A DNA stretch of 64,000 bases from Bombus terrestris (taxonomy: Eukaryota; Arthropoda; Insecta; Hymenoptera; Apidae). The notes beneath the pieces were generated by a model, which was not told the DNA's origin, made no database searches, and saw only the letters and a program-made list of their open reading frames with translations. The DNA is taken from contig NC_063279.1 of the NCBI RefSeq assembly GCF_910591885.1, positions 9,114,001-9,178,000 on the forward strand. Reading direction: 5' to 3'. The position numbers and the translations under genes were made by a program. This document shows, in pieces, positions 13,401-24,012 of the stretch (positions are counted from its first letter, which is position 1; each line of letters starts with the position of its first letter).

Positions 13401-13578
13401 ACGAAAACAGTCCAGTTTTCCCCACGCGATTAAAGGTTTTCGCAAAACTAATAGCATCGACGGCGACACGATACGCGATATCTTTCAAACATTCCGGAAG
13501 AACGAGGAAGCCACAGGCCCGCTGAGGAGTGTAATCCTGAAAGGGGAATTGGACTAGATCCTTGTTCCATTGGCCTAG
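10431..13578. other. No recognisable gene; AT-rich with one GA tract
   Basis: Apart from the GA microsatellite at 11862-11894, I see AT-rich sequence without convincing exons. The minus-strand frames at 11606-12093 run through the complement of the GA/CT tract and are low-complexity artefacts. A GGTCAGGTCA word occurs near 13370. Confidence 0.55.
11862..11894. repeat. GA dinucleotide microsatellite
   Basis: About twelve GA units inside a longer purine-rich stretch (11700-11900). It mirrors the CT tract at 2262-2300 on the opposite strand. Confidence 0.9.
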
Positions 13579-13758
13579 CAAACTCCAACTGGATCTCAAG
13601 TTTGTTGTCTCGACTCTCCACTGTACTCAGACCGTAATCGTATTTGGGTTAGCATGCCCGGACGTGACCTGGACGTGGTAGCCTTGAACTTGCCGCCCCC
13701 GGACGAGCCAACATCAACTCCCAAACCCTGTTCCATCACAAGAAAAGGATGGATACCG
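13579..13758 (+). CDS. Exon-like open segment, unknown protein
   Basis: A 60-codon frame begins after a TAG preceded by pyrimidines, which could be an acceptor, and ends at ATACCG followed by GTAATA, a plausible donor. It contains an ATG at 13654. From there the peptide begins MPGRDLDVVALNLPPPDEP, and its codons end mostly in G or C, unlike the surrounding AT-rich DNA. The frame closes at a TAA 33 bases past the putative donor. The compositional contrast and proline-rich peptide make a real exon possible. I recognise no family, and neighbouring GC islands are open in several frames, so coding status is unproven. Confidence 0.3.
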
Positions 13759-14748
13759 GTAATACATTCCAAGAAGAGAAGAAAATAACCAGAAATCTAA
13801 GGACATGAAAGAGAATTTACTTTTAGTTCGCTCCACTAGGCCTTCTCTCGTCTTGCTTCTTATAGCTCGTAAAACTGAATCTTCAAAAGAGAACTTCCTG
13901 ATACGACTAAATATTTATTTGCTTTAATATTTTGTATCCTGCAATATATATATATGAATTTCATCTTTAACTCTAAACATAGAGAAAATATTGATAGATT
14001 TCTGATTTTACTAACATATGTGGAAGAATATTTATCATTTAATAAGAACACGTTTGAAGTTACTCAAAGTTAAATTAAAAATTGATCATGCTCTAATTAG
14101 CTGGTAATAGAGTAGAAATATCACCTATTGAAATTGTGTCAAGAATGTAAACTTCTTTTAGTACTGAAAAAGTTTATGTGGCATTTCTTGTTCTGAAGTT
14201 AGATGCAGAATTTATTTCACTAATTAGAGTTGTTCATACACAACTTGTACTCTTGAACATAGAAGTTCGCTTATTCTTGTTAATGTATAAGACAAATTAA
14301 TTATCTATTGAGGATAATGGGTCAAATAAAGCCACCTTTTATTAGGGAATCTTTCATCCTTAAACAGTAATCCGTCCTCGATTCAACTTTCAACGAGCAC
14401 AACGTGTAAGATCCCATTAATAATGCTAATCAACACTAATCGAGTTGGAACCTAATGATTTGGTACAAAGAACTATTTAAGCGGCTAAAATGATTCGATA
14501 TAAGAGCGCTACATTCTAAATTATTCGTTCTGGCTAAACATTTACAAAACTATTTTTCATATTCAACCAAATTTAGATGATTTACACAACCTATAAACAA
14601 ATTAAATATTGTATTCACTCAATCATAATCGAACTCTCGTTTACCTTTAACGTACAAAGTTCTTCTTTTGAATGTTTTAATTCAAGGTAAAATCATTTGT
14701 ATGCATGAAAATAATGTTCATCTCTGCGTTGTATATTTTCATAGCGTA
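13759..14748. other. No recognisable gene
   Basis: AT-rich DNA with no supported feature. Confidence 0.6.
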
Positions 14749-14951
14749 TTAGGTGGATCTTCCTGAAATCAACTTTTTCCAAGCCTTGGGGCGAATAAGA
14801 TAGTCATGGACGACCTCGGGCAAGTGTTGGCTCCCAGCTACGTATAACGGGTTGCCCGTGACCGGGGAGAACCTTGGCCATGGATGTACGCCGGGTGTAG
14901 TGACGCAGGCGTCGCGACGCGCGCGTTTATTTCTTTCGTAATTGCTTTTCC
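14749..14951 (-). CDS. Possible exon overlapping a repeated element
   Basis: On the minus strand a long T-rich tract ends in TTGTAG at 14952, a good acceptor. A 67-codon frame follows and ends at a TAA at 14749. The middle of the peptide reads TPGVHPWPRFSPVTGNPLYV. I recognise no domain. The frame overlaps one copy of a 46-bp repeat whose second copy (16222-16267) has a stop in the equivalent frame. That argues for a conserved non-coding element at least as strongly as for an exon. Confidence 0.2.
14838..14883 (+). repeat. GC-rich 46-bp element, copy 1
   Basis: Matches the copy at 16222-16267 at 37 of 46 positions without gaps. It contains the shared word TTGCCCGTGACC. In this copy ACGGG-TTG-CCCGT forms a perfect five-pair hairpin. 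The element stands out from AT-rich flanks. Its family is unknown to me. Confidence 0.7.
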
Positions 14952-16221
14952 CTACAATTTAAAAAAAAAAGAAAAACATAGACAATTCAAACTACTAAAT
15001 TTTGCAAAGCAACGCATTTCCTTATAAATTTTTTGATCTTCTGATTTTTATAATTTCAATTTGGGAATTTTATTCTATTGAAATATCCTGCAAATAATGC
15101 ATTTAGAAAAATATATATTAAATATGCTTCTTTCAAAAAATATATATTCCAATATATATTCCAATATATTTTCTATAAGATAAAAGAACTAAAGCAATAC
15201 TCCGTTTCTTATCGATAAGAGATTTACGCAAGTTCACATTCGAGCACCATATACACTGCAGAATGTATTCTATAACGTAGATATAAGTAGGTTACATCAG
15301 AAAACAGATGGTAGCATGCTCAAGACTAATATTACCCAGAGGTGGAAGTAGTTCCCACTTCACGAGAAAACTCGTAAAAGCTTGATATGTACTTTGTCAC
15401 CCTACATTATAGGTAGAAACCTACCACAAACATTTAGATCCCTTTCCTTATGTTCTTTTCTGTGACAAAAAGTTGATACAATATTTAGCTTTTCATATTC
15501 TGGGATCACCACAAGGAGTACTATTTAATTAAATACAAAAAAAGATGGATACAATAAAACATTAGTTTATTCATTATTCATTTATTTCCGTGTCCTAATG
15601 AATTGCGACATTTTTTGCGTTAATCAGTAATCAATAATTCTTAGCGATTCTAATTAGAACTTTAATCTCATGTCACAATGTAAAAAATGTTCTAGGCGTA
15701 ATAGGCGTTAATAATACAGCTTACCCTGGAAAAATCATCGGCGGCTTTGCATCAGTTTCAACTGGCTACATACGACTAGCGATGGGATCGAAATCCTCGT
15801 GATCTTGTACCAAATTCAAATTCTGTAAAGTTAATTAGTGCAAATACAATACAAATTTCAAAATAACTTTACTCAGCGTGCGCAAACTTAATATTAACTT
15901 TTTATATATTTGTTTTATTATGAATTCGATTTATCGTTAGAAATATATACATTTTATTACGCTATCATACTATACATAGATGCATTAGTGATAATCAATC
16001 GATATCTGAATATCTTAATTAACAAATTCATTCATAACCTATATAACAACTCAATAGCGTCATTCGTAAAAAATCCCAAAATCATGAAATATACATACAT
16101 GTACAATACAGATTCATAATTTGTCCAATCATCGAATTCAAACCAATATTCTAAAAGTATTTAATAATATATATATATTAATTATATAGTCTAAGAATTG
16201 CATTTCGGTTCGTGTCCATCG
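14952..16221. other. No recognisable gene
   Basis: AT-rich DNA. It includes a tandem TATATATTCCAA-type array near 15120-15175. A small GC island at 15720-15800 has a splice-donor-like site on the minus strand. Nothing here is firm. Confidence 0.55.
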
Positions 16222-16267
16222 CTACTTATAACGGTTTGCCCGTGACCAGCAAAGACCTTGGCAATGA
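16222..16267 (+). repeat. GC-rich 46-bp element, copy 2
   Basis: Second copy of the element at 14838-14883, same orientation, about 1.4 kb downstream. It keeps TATAACGG and TTTGCCCGTGACC and a four-pair version of the hairpin, and ends in ACCTTGGCAATG. Confidence 0.7.
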
Positions 16268-16610
16268 CTTGCGCGACACGCTGCGACGCACGACAAGCCG
16301 GCTGGCGGCGCGCATGCGCTAATTGCGCGCGCATCTCGCTCGATGCATATCCCGGAGGTCGCATATCCCGTGCACACCGACGACAGCAACCTTGACCTTA
16401 TACCTCGGCCCGCTGGCCAACGAGGTCCATCCACTCTTGATCGGTTGAAGGTCACCAACACCGTGGCTAGGAAGCCGGGACGAGAAGAGGCAGGCAAGCT
16501 GATGGTAACGGCGGCGGAGAGTAAGAGAGGACCTAGCAAAATCCAGCCGCTCGATCTCCCTCGAGGACGCGTTAACGATTCTCAATTATGTACCGCGCGT
16601 CAGCTCTTGT
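16268..16610. promoter_or_regulatory. CpG island-like segment
   Basis: The most GC- and CpG-rich stretch of the left half of the window, with GCGCGC runs and two AAGGTCA-type nuclear-receptor half-sites (near 16390 and 16445). Long frames are open on both strands here (for example 16343-16861 plus), as expected where stop codons are rare. A promoter or enhancer is more likely than a gene, but no transcript can be assigned. Confidence 0.3.
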
Positions 16611-18180
16611 CTCACTGCATCTACCCTTACCATCGTAACTTTTCTCTTTTTTCCCCTATATCTCTGTCTCACTATGCGCGTCTGTCCAATTCGTTCCGGT
16701 TCATATACATATGCTCGCAATTTTTACTTTTACTATCAATCACCCCATTTCCATTTTCAGCATTTTACTCATTCGAGTTTTGGTTTTGTGATCCAGGATT
16801 ACATGTGGAAATAACAAGAAAAATTGAAACAGGAATTCCAATATATCATTTATCTTTTTAAAAGGACGAATATGTGGACGATATTACTGCAATATGGGAA
16901 GTTTTAGATTCCTGACATTTGAAACCACAATCAAGCCATCTGATTGTATTTTATTGTAACAGATTTATACTATAAATAGCTAAAGCATCTGTAGTTTGAT
17001 TTTTAATATTTCTTTATACTTAGCTAGATAATCTTTGCATTAAAATATTAGGCAATTTTAGGTTTTAAAGATCGAGACGATGTATATGGTAGTAAAAAGT
17101 AAAAACTTTTATATTAACAAAAATAATCATAACGATCTATCAGCTTTAATGTAAGCATAATCTGCAGAATATTTACTTTATTTTCAAAATTAGAACAGGT
17201 AAACAAATAAAACTTAATCATTAATCAAGCTTATCCCATTAAGTGCCAAAATAAATAAGAATAGAGCAATAAACTGAATGAGATTCCTATCTGATACATT
17301 TAGTGAATTCACTTCTTGTGTGAATTGACAATATAGTCGATGAGAGAGAAAATGAAGTGTTCGATGTGTTCATAAAGAGATTACAAAGTCTTAAGGTTTA
17401 TATTTAGTGTTACACAGTGAAAATGAAATGCTTGTCTCGCAAACGATCCTCATACAGATTAGAGACGGTGGAAAGTCGAGGTCGCCCTTGACGTAAGCGC
17501 CAACCGCGTAAAGATACACAGACACACCGACAATCTTTCATAAAAGAGCCTAAGCCAAGAAACTTGACCTGACCGAGTAACATACGTCAATTGGTTATTG
17601 TTTATACTACTGAAAAAAAAGTAAATACCAATACCAAAAACAATATTTTATCAACACTTGATATTTCTAAAAATCGAACACGTTCCTTGTCATAATTATC
17701 ATGATAAGCGATGAAACATTATTCGCCGATAGTGTTGTTGAAAAATACGTTTCAGCAAATATGTTTCTCATTCGTTACGCTATAGCCTATTTTTTAATTA
17801 TAGATATTTCTGGTACAATTTCTAGTCATAATTTTAACTCGAATTAAAAGCCATAGGTTTAGTTCAAGATTTCGAAATTTACTAAGTTCAACTTATACAT
17901 TCAATGTTATTAGATGATTCAATTAAAAAAGTCGATAGCCTAACCGTAATTGGAATATTGTTTTATAATATATGTACGTGAACAATTCTTCTTATACATA
18001 AATGAATTTTTACTTAACCTCTATTAACATGAAGATGCAACGAAGAGTTATAACAATTTAGCAATTGAAATAAGACTTTTGATAATATACATTTGATAAT
18101 ATACGAAGTGAAACATATACATATATTCCATGATAAAGACATACTTACTGATCACTTAAAAATCGAAAGTTAGAAACAGC
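16611..18180. other. No recognisable gene
   Basis: AT-rich DNA. A small GC island near 17460-17580 contains a second GGTCAGGTCA word, on the minus strand. Confidence 0.55.
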
Positions 18181-18335
18181 TCTTCTAAAAGTCATCAACG
18201 TTGGCGCCAGTACATCTTTAAGATTTACGAGCATCGTTACAATGCCTACAAGTGTTTGGCGCCGAATACAAACTTGGCTCGCGCTAGGCAAGTTAGAACA
18301 AGTGGATATCACCACGCCCGAGATATATCGGTGCG
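18181..18335. other. GC island open in several frames
   Basis: Two similar segments centred on the palindrome GGCGCC lie about 55 bases apart, near 18197 and 18251. At least two plus frames and one minus frame are free of stops across the island, so open-frame length cannot show coding. It could be a conserved regulatory element or an exon. I cannot decide. Confidence 0.3.
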
Positions 18336-18825
18336 TCCTTTAAAATTAAACTGATTACGATTTTCTAAAATTGTCTTCGAGGAAGTAACGAATATGAGCA
18401 GAAATTAACAAATGCAAAAGCAGTTATCACAATTGTAATTCATATTAAACGTACCTCTGCTCTAATATCGTAGATCATAAACGTGTTTTAATAAAATCCC
18501 AACGTCACAATTTCTTCGAAAAGGAAAATACGTTTTCATGATAAACGTTTTAATATAAATGATTAACCTTTATAAGTACATAATATTTAATGTTTTTTCT
18601 ATCTCTTAAAATATTCATAGAAATGGAAATCGGATTTTGATACCAATAATATTTTGAAATGCTTTAAAGATTATATCTTTCAACAGGTGTAATAAGATCA
18701 TATATGGAAAACCTTTTACAGAAATCTACAAACATGTAATTACAATCTATTTACTTCCAATATATTCACTATGTACCAAAGATACATTTCATCGTATTAT
18801 GAAATTTATGTGTTACTAAGCTCAG

Positions 18826-18841
18826 CCTTGACATCGACCGC
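18826..18841 (+). repeat. 16-bp perfect repeat, copy 1
   Basis: CCTTGACATCGACCGC, found again at 19153-19168. Weaker similarity continues for about 25 more bases downstream, through GC, GTC and GCGTAG-like blocks. Confidence 0.7.
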
Positions 18842-19018
18842 TGCAAGGGGTCGCCTCTGCGTAGTTACATCATCGTTAATATTTCCTCAATTTTCTGGTA
18901 ATTAAGACAAATTCTTAAATAATAAAAACACTTTCTAACAATATCAACAACACAGAAAATAGAGAAAATTGTAGTAGCAAATCATACTGCATGTGTGTAC
19001 ATGTATGTATATTTCTAG

Positions 19019-19317
19019 AAACTAACACCAATGATGAAGCCGGAAGACGATGATGCGATTTTTGGCGGCGAGCCAAAAAAAGCCTCATCAACGCCACTTT
19101 CATTGCAACAACGTCGACGTAAAACGATCTTTCTAAATGCCATCGGCCTTGTCCTTGACATCGACCGCAGCGTCCCGACGCTACGCAGCCACGATTGCAT
19201 CAGAATGTTCGATGCACGGAATACACCCAGGAAGGGTGCCGTTAGCAGTGGAAGTATAGAGAAGGGGAAATGTAATACCATGTTGATCATAGTGGGAGGC
19301 TTTACGCAGCTGGACAG
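19019..19317 (+). CDS. Candidate internal exon, unknown gene
   Basis: A frame of 99 codons plus two bases is bounded by a plausible acceptor (ATTTCTAG, ending 19018) and a strong donor (GACAG followed by GTGAGTAG, at 19318). It includes two ATGs at 19031 and 19034. The peptide is acidic at first (PEDDDAIFGGEPKK), then basic (QQRRRK), and ends near MLIIVGGFTQLD. I recognise no family. The opposite strand is also open for 91 codons (19015-19290), and the segment contains the 16-bp repeat found at 18826. An exon, a mobile-element remnant or a conserved non-coding block are all possible. Confidence 0.3.
19153..19168 (+). repeat. 16-bp perfect repeat, copy 2
   Basis: Second copy of CCTTGACATCGACCGC (first at 18826-18841), lying inside the exon-like segment 19019-19317. 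Confidence 0.7.
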
Positions 19318-19773
19318 GTGAGTAGTGGAATTTATCTATATCATTTAGCCTCACGCTACATCACTTTACGAATCATATTTGGCATCATTTTTCTTTCATC
19401 TCAGAATAAACGTCTGCATTTATATTATCTTCTTTTTCTTTTATTCTTTTTTAAAGAATTCTTAATATATTTCCTAAATATTGATAAATTTATTTATAAA
19501 ATTTTTTCGCAATTTACGAACCTTAATTATTTACCTAACTTTGCAGGTGTGTCAATAAATGTAAATATACAATATATGTACAAAAATGGTTGTGTAAACT
19601 ATATACACAATATGTATTTATGTATAAAATGCACTATTTACACTGTTACAAAAATATTGCAAAGTAATATCTGTTTTTCGGTGTTTTGTCATACTGTTGT
19701 TAAAAATTTAGAATTACAAGAAAATTAGAGATTACAAATTTATACAATCATTTTGTATTCTACATAAAATAAA
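19318..19773. other. AT-rich spacer, probable FTSJ3 3' untranslated region
   Basis: Very AT-rich sequence downstream of the FTSJ3 stop codon. It probably holds that gene's 3' untranslated region and polyadenylation site on the minus strand. The plus-strand frame here is low-complexity. Confidence 0.5.
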
Positions 19774-22700
19774 TTATTTTGTCTTTTTTTTCTTCTGAGC
19801 ATTAAACTTCCCTCGAAATGGTTTACCACCACTATTCTTCTTTCCACGTCCCTTAGTTTTTTCTTTTGCTTTTGCTGCACGTAAATCTTTCTTCATTCTC
19901 GGATCAACCAATTTATAACGTCCTTTAACACCAGGTGGTCTTGCCGCTTTCTTTTGTGCCATATGTTTTTTCATCACTACGTAAGTAACATTCTTCTTCG
20001 GCTCTTTATGGGCTTTCTTGTATAATCTACAAGAAGAATCATAACCATATATAATACAGAAATACAAATTGAATTGGTATTATCATCAAAAACTTGCACT
20101 TACGCTTGAACTTGTTTCGCTTTCTCTCTATCACTAATATCAGTGTTATCCATTATTGTTTCCACTTTTTTCTTTGCTTTTTCTAATTTACGTAACGCTC
20201 TCCGCTTCTTTCTTGACTTTGCTTCTATTACTTTTTTGATTGGTCTAACATTTAAGTCCTCAACACGTTTTTTATACTCATCAACAAGTTCCTTAGGTAC
20301 CGGCATCACATTCTTCATGTGTTTTTCTTCATCTTGTACAAACCAATCTGGTAATTTTTCATCATTAAATGCATATCTATTCCAAGCTGAATCTACTAAA
20401 TCCCTTCGAGTTTTTTTACTTTGAACTAATAGTGATCCTAATGCTAAATCTTCTTCTGATAAACGTTTCCTTTTCTTTGATTTTGCACCTATATATTATA
20501 CATATAATTACATCATGTTCTATATTTACTACATAAAACTATTCTTCTATGTTCATGTAATATACTTACTAGTCGCCTGAGGATTATCTTTGCCGCTAAT
20601 TTTATCTTTTTTAGATTTTGTAGTTGAAACCATTTTGTCAACATCATAATCAGAGTCTGTATCATCACTATTATAGTCATTATCGTCCTCGTTATCTCCT
20701 TGTTTATTTTTTTGTATATTCTTAGATTTTTTTACTTTATTTTCTTTATCGCTATCTATGGAATCGTCTTGTCCTATTATACGACCCCCTTTCTTTTTAT
20801 ATTCCTCGACCATTTTATCCAATTCAAAATCTTCATCCTTTTCAACTTCTAAGTTTTTAAATATATCCTTCTCAAACCATAATTCTGCTTTGTGAATTCT
20901 TTTAGTTCTCTTGTCCCTATGATCTAAATCAGTTAATAAAGGATTCTCTGGATCTTCATCAATATTTTTTCTCTTTTTTGAAACTTTCTTTGTATCGTCG
21001 TCGTCAGATTCATTTAAACCTAAAATTCATTTGTGTAAAAATATTACGATATTTATAAATATAAAAAGAAATTATATAAACAATAAATACCTAAGCCTGA
21101 CTTATTGCTGTCTGAATCATCATCTGAAGCATCACTTGAATTCTCTGGTTCAGTATCTTCTATTTTATAGTATAAATCTGAGCTATCTAAATGTCCCTCA
21201 TCCTTATTATACCTAACCTTTTTTGGTTTTCTTTGTTCTACATCTGAATCTACATCACTTTCTGCTACTAGATCAGGATCCTGATCCATTATATTTTCTA
21301 ACTGTCGATGTGTCTTAATGTCTTTTAAACTAAACATATCATCTCCTTCTAATACAGGACCTTCATTTCCTTTATGAATCATTTTTAGTTTCAATCGTTC
21401 ATTTAATTTTTGCCTTTCTTTGTTAGCTTTCTTCTTTTTCCGTTTAAGCTCTCTAGCTTCTTCTTCTCTAAGCTCTTCTATTTGTTTTCTAATTTGTTCG
21501 TCTTCCAAATCTTCCAGTTCTTCTTGACTCATAGGTGGTGCTTCCGTTACCTCATCAGGCAAATTTTGTACATTTTCATCTGGTTCTTCCTCTTTTAATG
21601 ATTCCTTTACTACCTTCCACCAATTAATTAAATTTCGTAAATCCTTTTTTCCTAATACTTTAATATCCTTACAACATTCTTTAATTTCCTTGGTCGTTTT
21701 CTCGTGATTTGCTATTGTTTCATCATCAAAAACAATTTCAGAAGCATTCTGCAATGCTTCCACAGCATTTTCATGTGCTATAAAATCTTTAACAGATAGC
21801 TTATGATATAAAGTATAATCATTTTCTGGGTAACCCTCCACTTTATCTTTCTTTTTCGCAGGATTACATACATTTAATTTATTTGTGGGCTCAATTTCTA
21901 ATTCTGAGAAAACATATTTTGGATCTAAAAATTTAGGATCTAACTTATCTGGTGCAATATAATACTGACAAACAACGAAAATTTCAGCAGATTCTGCACG
22001 TGATGCTTGTGGTTTAGTTGCGTGTACCTTAAATAAAACAGAAATTCAATGTTAATATATTGAAAATTATATTTCTATGATAAAAATGTTATATATACCT
22101 TCCTAAATAATTGCTTTAACACCCAAACTAGTGCATTATAATCTTTTGAACGAAAAACTTTAGTTATAAACCAACCACCGGGTCGTAAGAAATGTGTTGC
22201 CATTTTAAGAGCAGCTAGAGTTAAGACGATTTGTTGATATGCATCATGGAGCCAGTTTTTACCAACATTCGGTGCTCCATCATGAAGTACAACATCAGCT
22301 TTCCAAGTTTTCAATTCACGTGATATTGATACACGGCATTTGTCTGTTGTTATATCTTCAACTAAACTAATACATCCTGGAATGGGCTTTATGGGAAACA
22401 AGTCTACACCTATTACTACAGAAGACACTGGCATATTTTGTCGAGCGATTTGCATCCACCCTCCAGGAGCTGCACACAAATCTATGCATACTCGGGATTT
22501 TTGTAAAAACTCAAATTTTCGATTTATTTGAATTAATTTAAAAGCAGCACGTGACCTATAACCTATAAAACATAACCTATTAAAAGAGCTACTTATAAAT
22601 AATATATAATGAAATAAAACTTTAAAAGTAAATCATTCAACATTAAATATTTCACGTTAAATCATTTATTGAATAAAGAAACAGCTTAATTTTTTAAACC

Positions 22701-22808
22701 TTTATTTCATTTATAAAACAATATTTTTAAATTCTTACCAGTTTCTTTTGCTAATTGGTAAAATTTATCTTTCCTCTGCTTTCCAATTTTTCTTTTTTTA
22801 CCACCCAT
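19774..22808 (-). CDS. Ftsj3: pre-rRNA 2'-O-ribose methyltransferase FTSJ3 (Spb1)
   Basis: Six exons: 22739-22808, 22099-22562, 21091-22027, 20570-21019, 20104-20488 and 19774-20026. Phases agree throughout, giving 852 residues, the usual size for FTSJ3/Spb1. Residues 1-190 form the FtsJ/RrmJ methyltransferase fold with the AdoMet-binding motif DLCAAPGGW (51-59), the catalytic Asp motif LHDGAPN and the catalytic Lys motif FITKVFR. A long acidic and lysine-rich middle region follows, typical of this nucleolar family. The Spb1 C-terminal domain contains LPDWFVQDE and RPIKKV.EAK.RKKRR, and a basic tail ends in KKKKTK. Known family members methylate 27S/28S pre-rRNA in 60S ribosome assembly. The start MGGKKRK matches the conserved N-terminus. 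Confidence 0.97.
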
Positions 22809-22987
22809 TTTGAATTGCAATAAACTATACTTTTTATAGGAAAATTATTTTAATTCAAAGCTCGTAACTTATTTACGTACGAACGGATTGAAATGGACAT
22901 GTAACGCAACACGTCGTTCTACAGTGCTACATGCCACCACATGCGAAAAATTTAAGAGATACACAAAAAAAAATAAGTCTCTAGTCT
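22809..22987. promoter_or_regulatory. FTSJ3 upstream region
   Basis: Short sequence upstream of the FTSJ3 start that must include its 5' leader and promoter (minus strand). No core motif was identified with confidence. The LINE insertion begins at the far edge, so the promoter may be compact. Confidence 0.4.
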
Positions 22988-23593
22988 GTTCAACGAGATT
23001 TTTTTTTTATTTACAAATACTTTACAATCAATTCTCGCATTGAGAATTTTGAGTAAGTCTCTCTGGAGTGACGCAGTGACATTTATTTATAATAAGTGTC
23101 TAATTATTTATAATAAGTTTATTTCTAGCTGAATCTAGTGCTTAGGTCTAACGGATAGTGTTTTCTGAGCCTGCAAATCTGGTCCGACGTATTAAGTAAT
23201 TTAGTAATTAGGGGGTTTCGATGTTTGTTAACTCTCATAATATATCTATTACTACATTTTGTTATTTCTTCTTTGTCTGTGGGTATCTTGAGGTTGCGAC
23301 ATATTGCTTTGTTGGTAACACACCAGGGTGCATCTATTAGGGATCTTAGAGTTTTCGATTGGAAGGGTTGAAGTATTTCAATGTTGGAATTACTTGCTGT
23401 CCCCCATAGTTGGATTCCGTAGGTCCAGACAGGTTTTATTATGGTCTTATAGAGCGTAATTTTGTTCTGCATGCTTAAATTGGAACGTCGGCCAATGAGC
23501 TAGTAGAATTTTTTAAGTTTAGCCTTGAGTTGCTTCGATTTGTCTATAATGTGTTGTTTCCATGTCAATCTCTTGTCCAGAGTTCAACGAGAT
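22988..23593 (-). mobile_element. 5'-truncated non-LTR retrotransposon (LINE) with TSD
   Basis: The 582-bp insert at 23000-23581 is flanked by a perfect 12-base direct repeat, GTTCAACGAGAT, at 22988-22999 and 23582-23593. It begins on the plus strand with a T-run, the A-tail of a minus-strand element. On the minus strand, from about 23590 down to 23125, it encodes the C-terminal part of a jockey-like reverse transcriptase: LDKRLTWKQHI, then IGRRSNLS, then KPVWTYGIQLWG, ending DLSTRFS. One in-frame TAG replaces the expected Trp in the FYWLIG motif. About 110 bp of 3' untranslated sequence follows. Truncation removed the endonuclease and the catalytic polymerase core, so the copy is dead. It lies between FTSJ3 and Rpt6 and does not interrupt either. 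Confidence 0.93.
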
Positions 23594-24012
23594 GAGGGCG
23601 GAAATGGCGTAGATTTGGGTATGGTCGTTGTCACACAATAAACGTAAACGAAGATTGTAATACGTTTATGTTTATTTCCCCACCTCGTTGGATAGACTAT
23701 AGAAAATAGTATATTTTCAAGAAAAACACCAAGTTGTTTAAAATTAAGAAAGAGAATTATCTGTATATTAATACAAACACCACTAATCTATATAATATTA
23801 ATATAATATATTTAGTAATTTCATTTAATTACAATGATGCACTATGATATACTGAATTTTCTTCCATATTAATAACTCTTTTTAATGTATTTTTTCTTAC
23901 AACTATAATCTTTGTTTTGTATACATTTTAATCAAAGTTATATAGAATTTACAGATGGTTTTACAAAAAGTGCGAAATGGTATAGAAAGAATGAATTGCA
24001 GGATAAAACTAA
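23594..24012. other. Spacer downstream of Rpt6
   Basis: AT-rich sequence containing the likely 3' untranslated region of Rpt6 on the minus strand. A minus-strand ATTAAA lies near 23928, about 85 bases past the stop. Confidence 0.5.

Noticed and set aside
15720..15800. KIIGG motif suggesting a serine protease
   Set aside because: Only five residues match, with no catalytic His, Asp or Ser context nearby.
16343..16861. 172-codon plus-strand frame
   Set aside because: It starts in a CpG-rich block that is open on both strands, then runs into AT-rich sequence with low-complexity residues. No domain and no splice support.
1..19000. Excess of AAGGTCA nuclear-receptor half-sites
   Set aside because: I count about five in 19 kb on both strands, roughly twice the chance expectation and not enough to claim a regulatory array.
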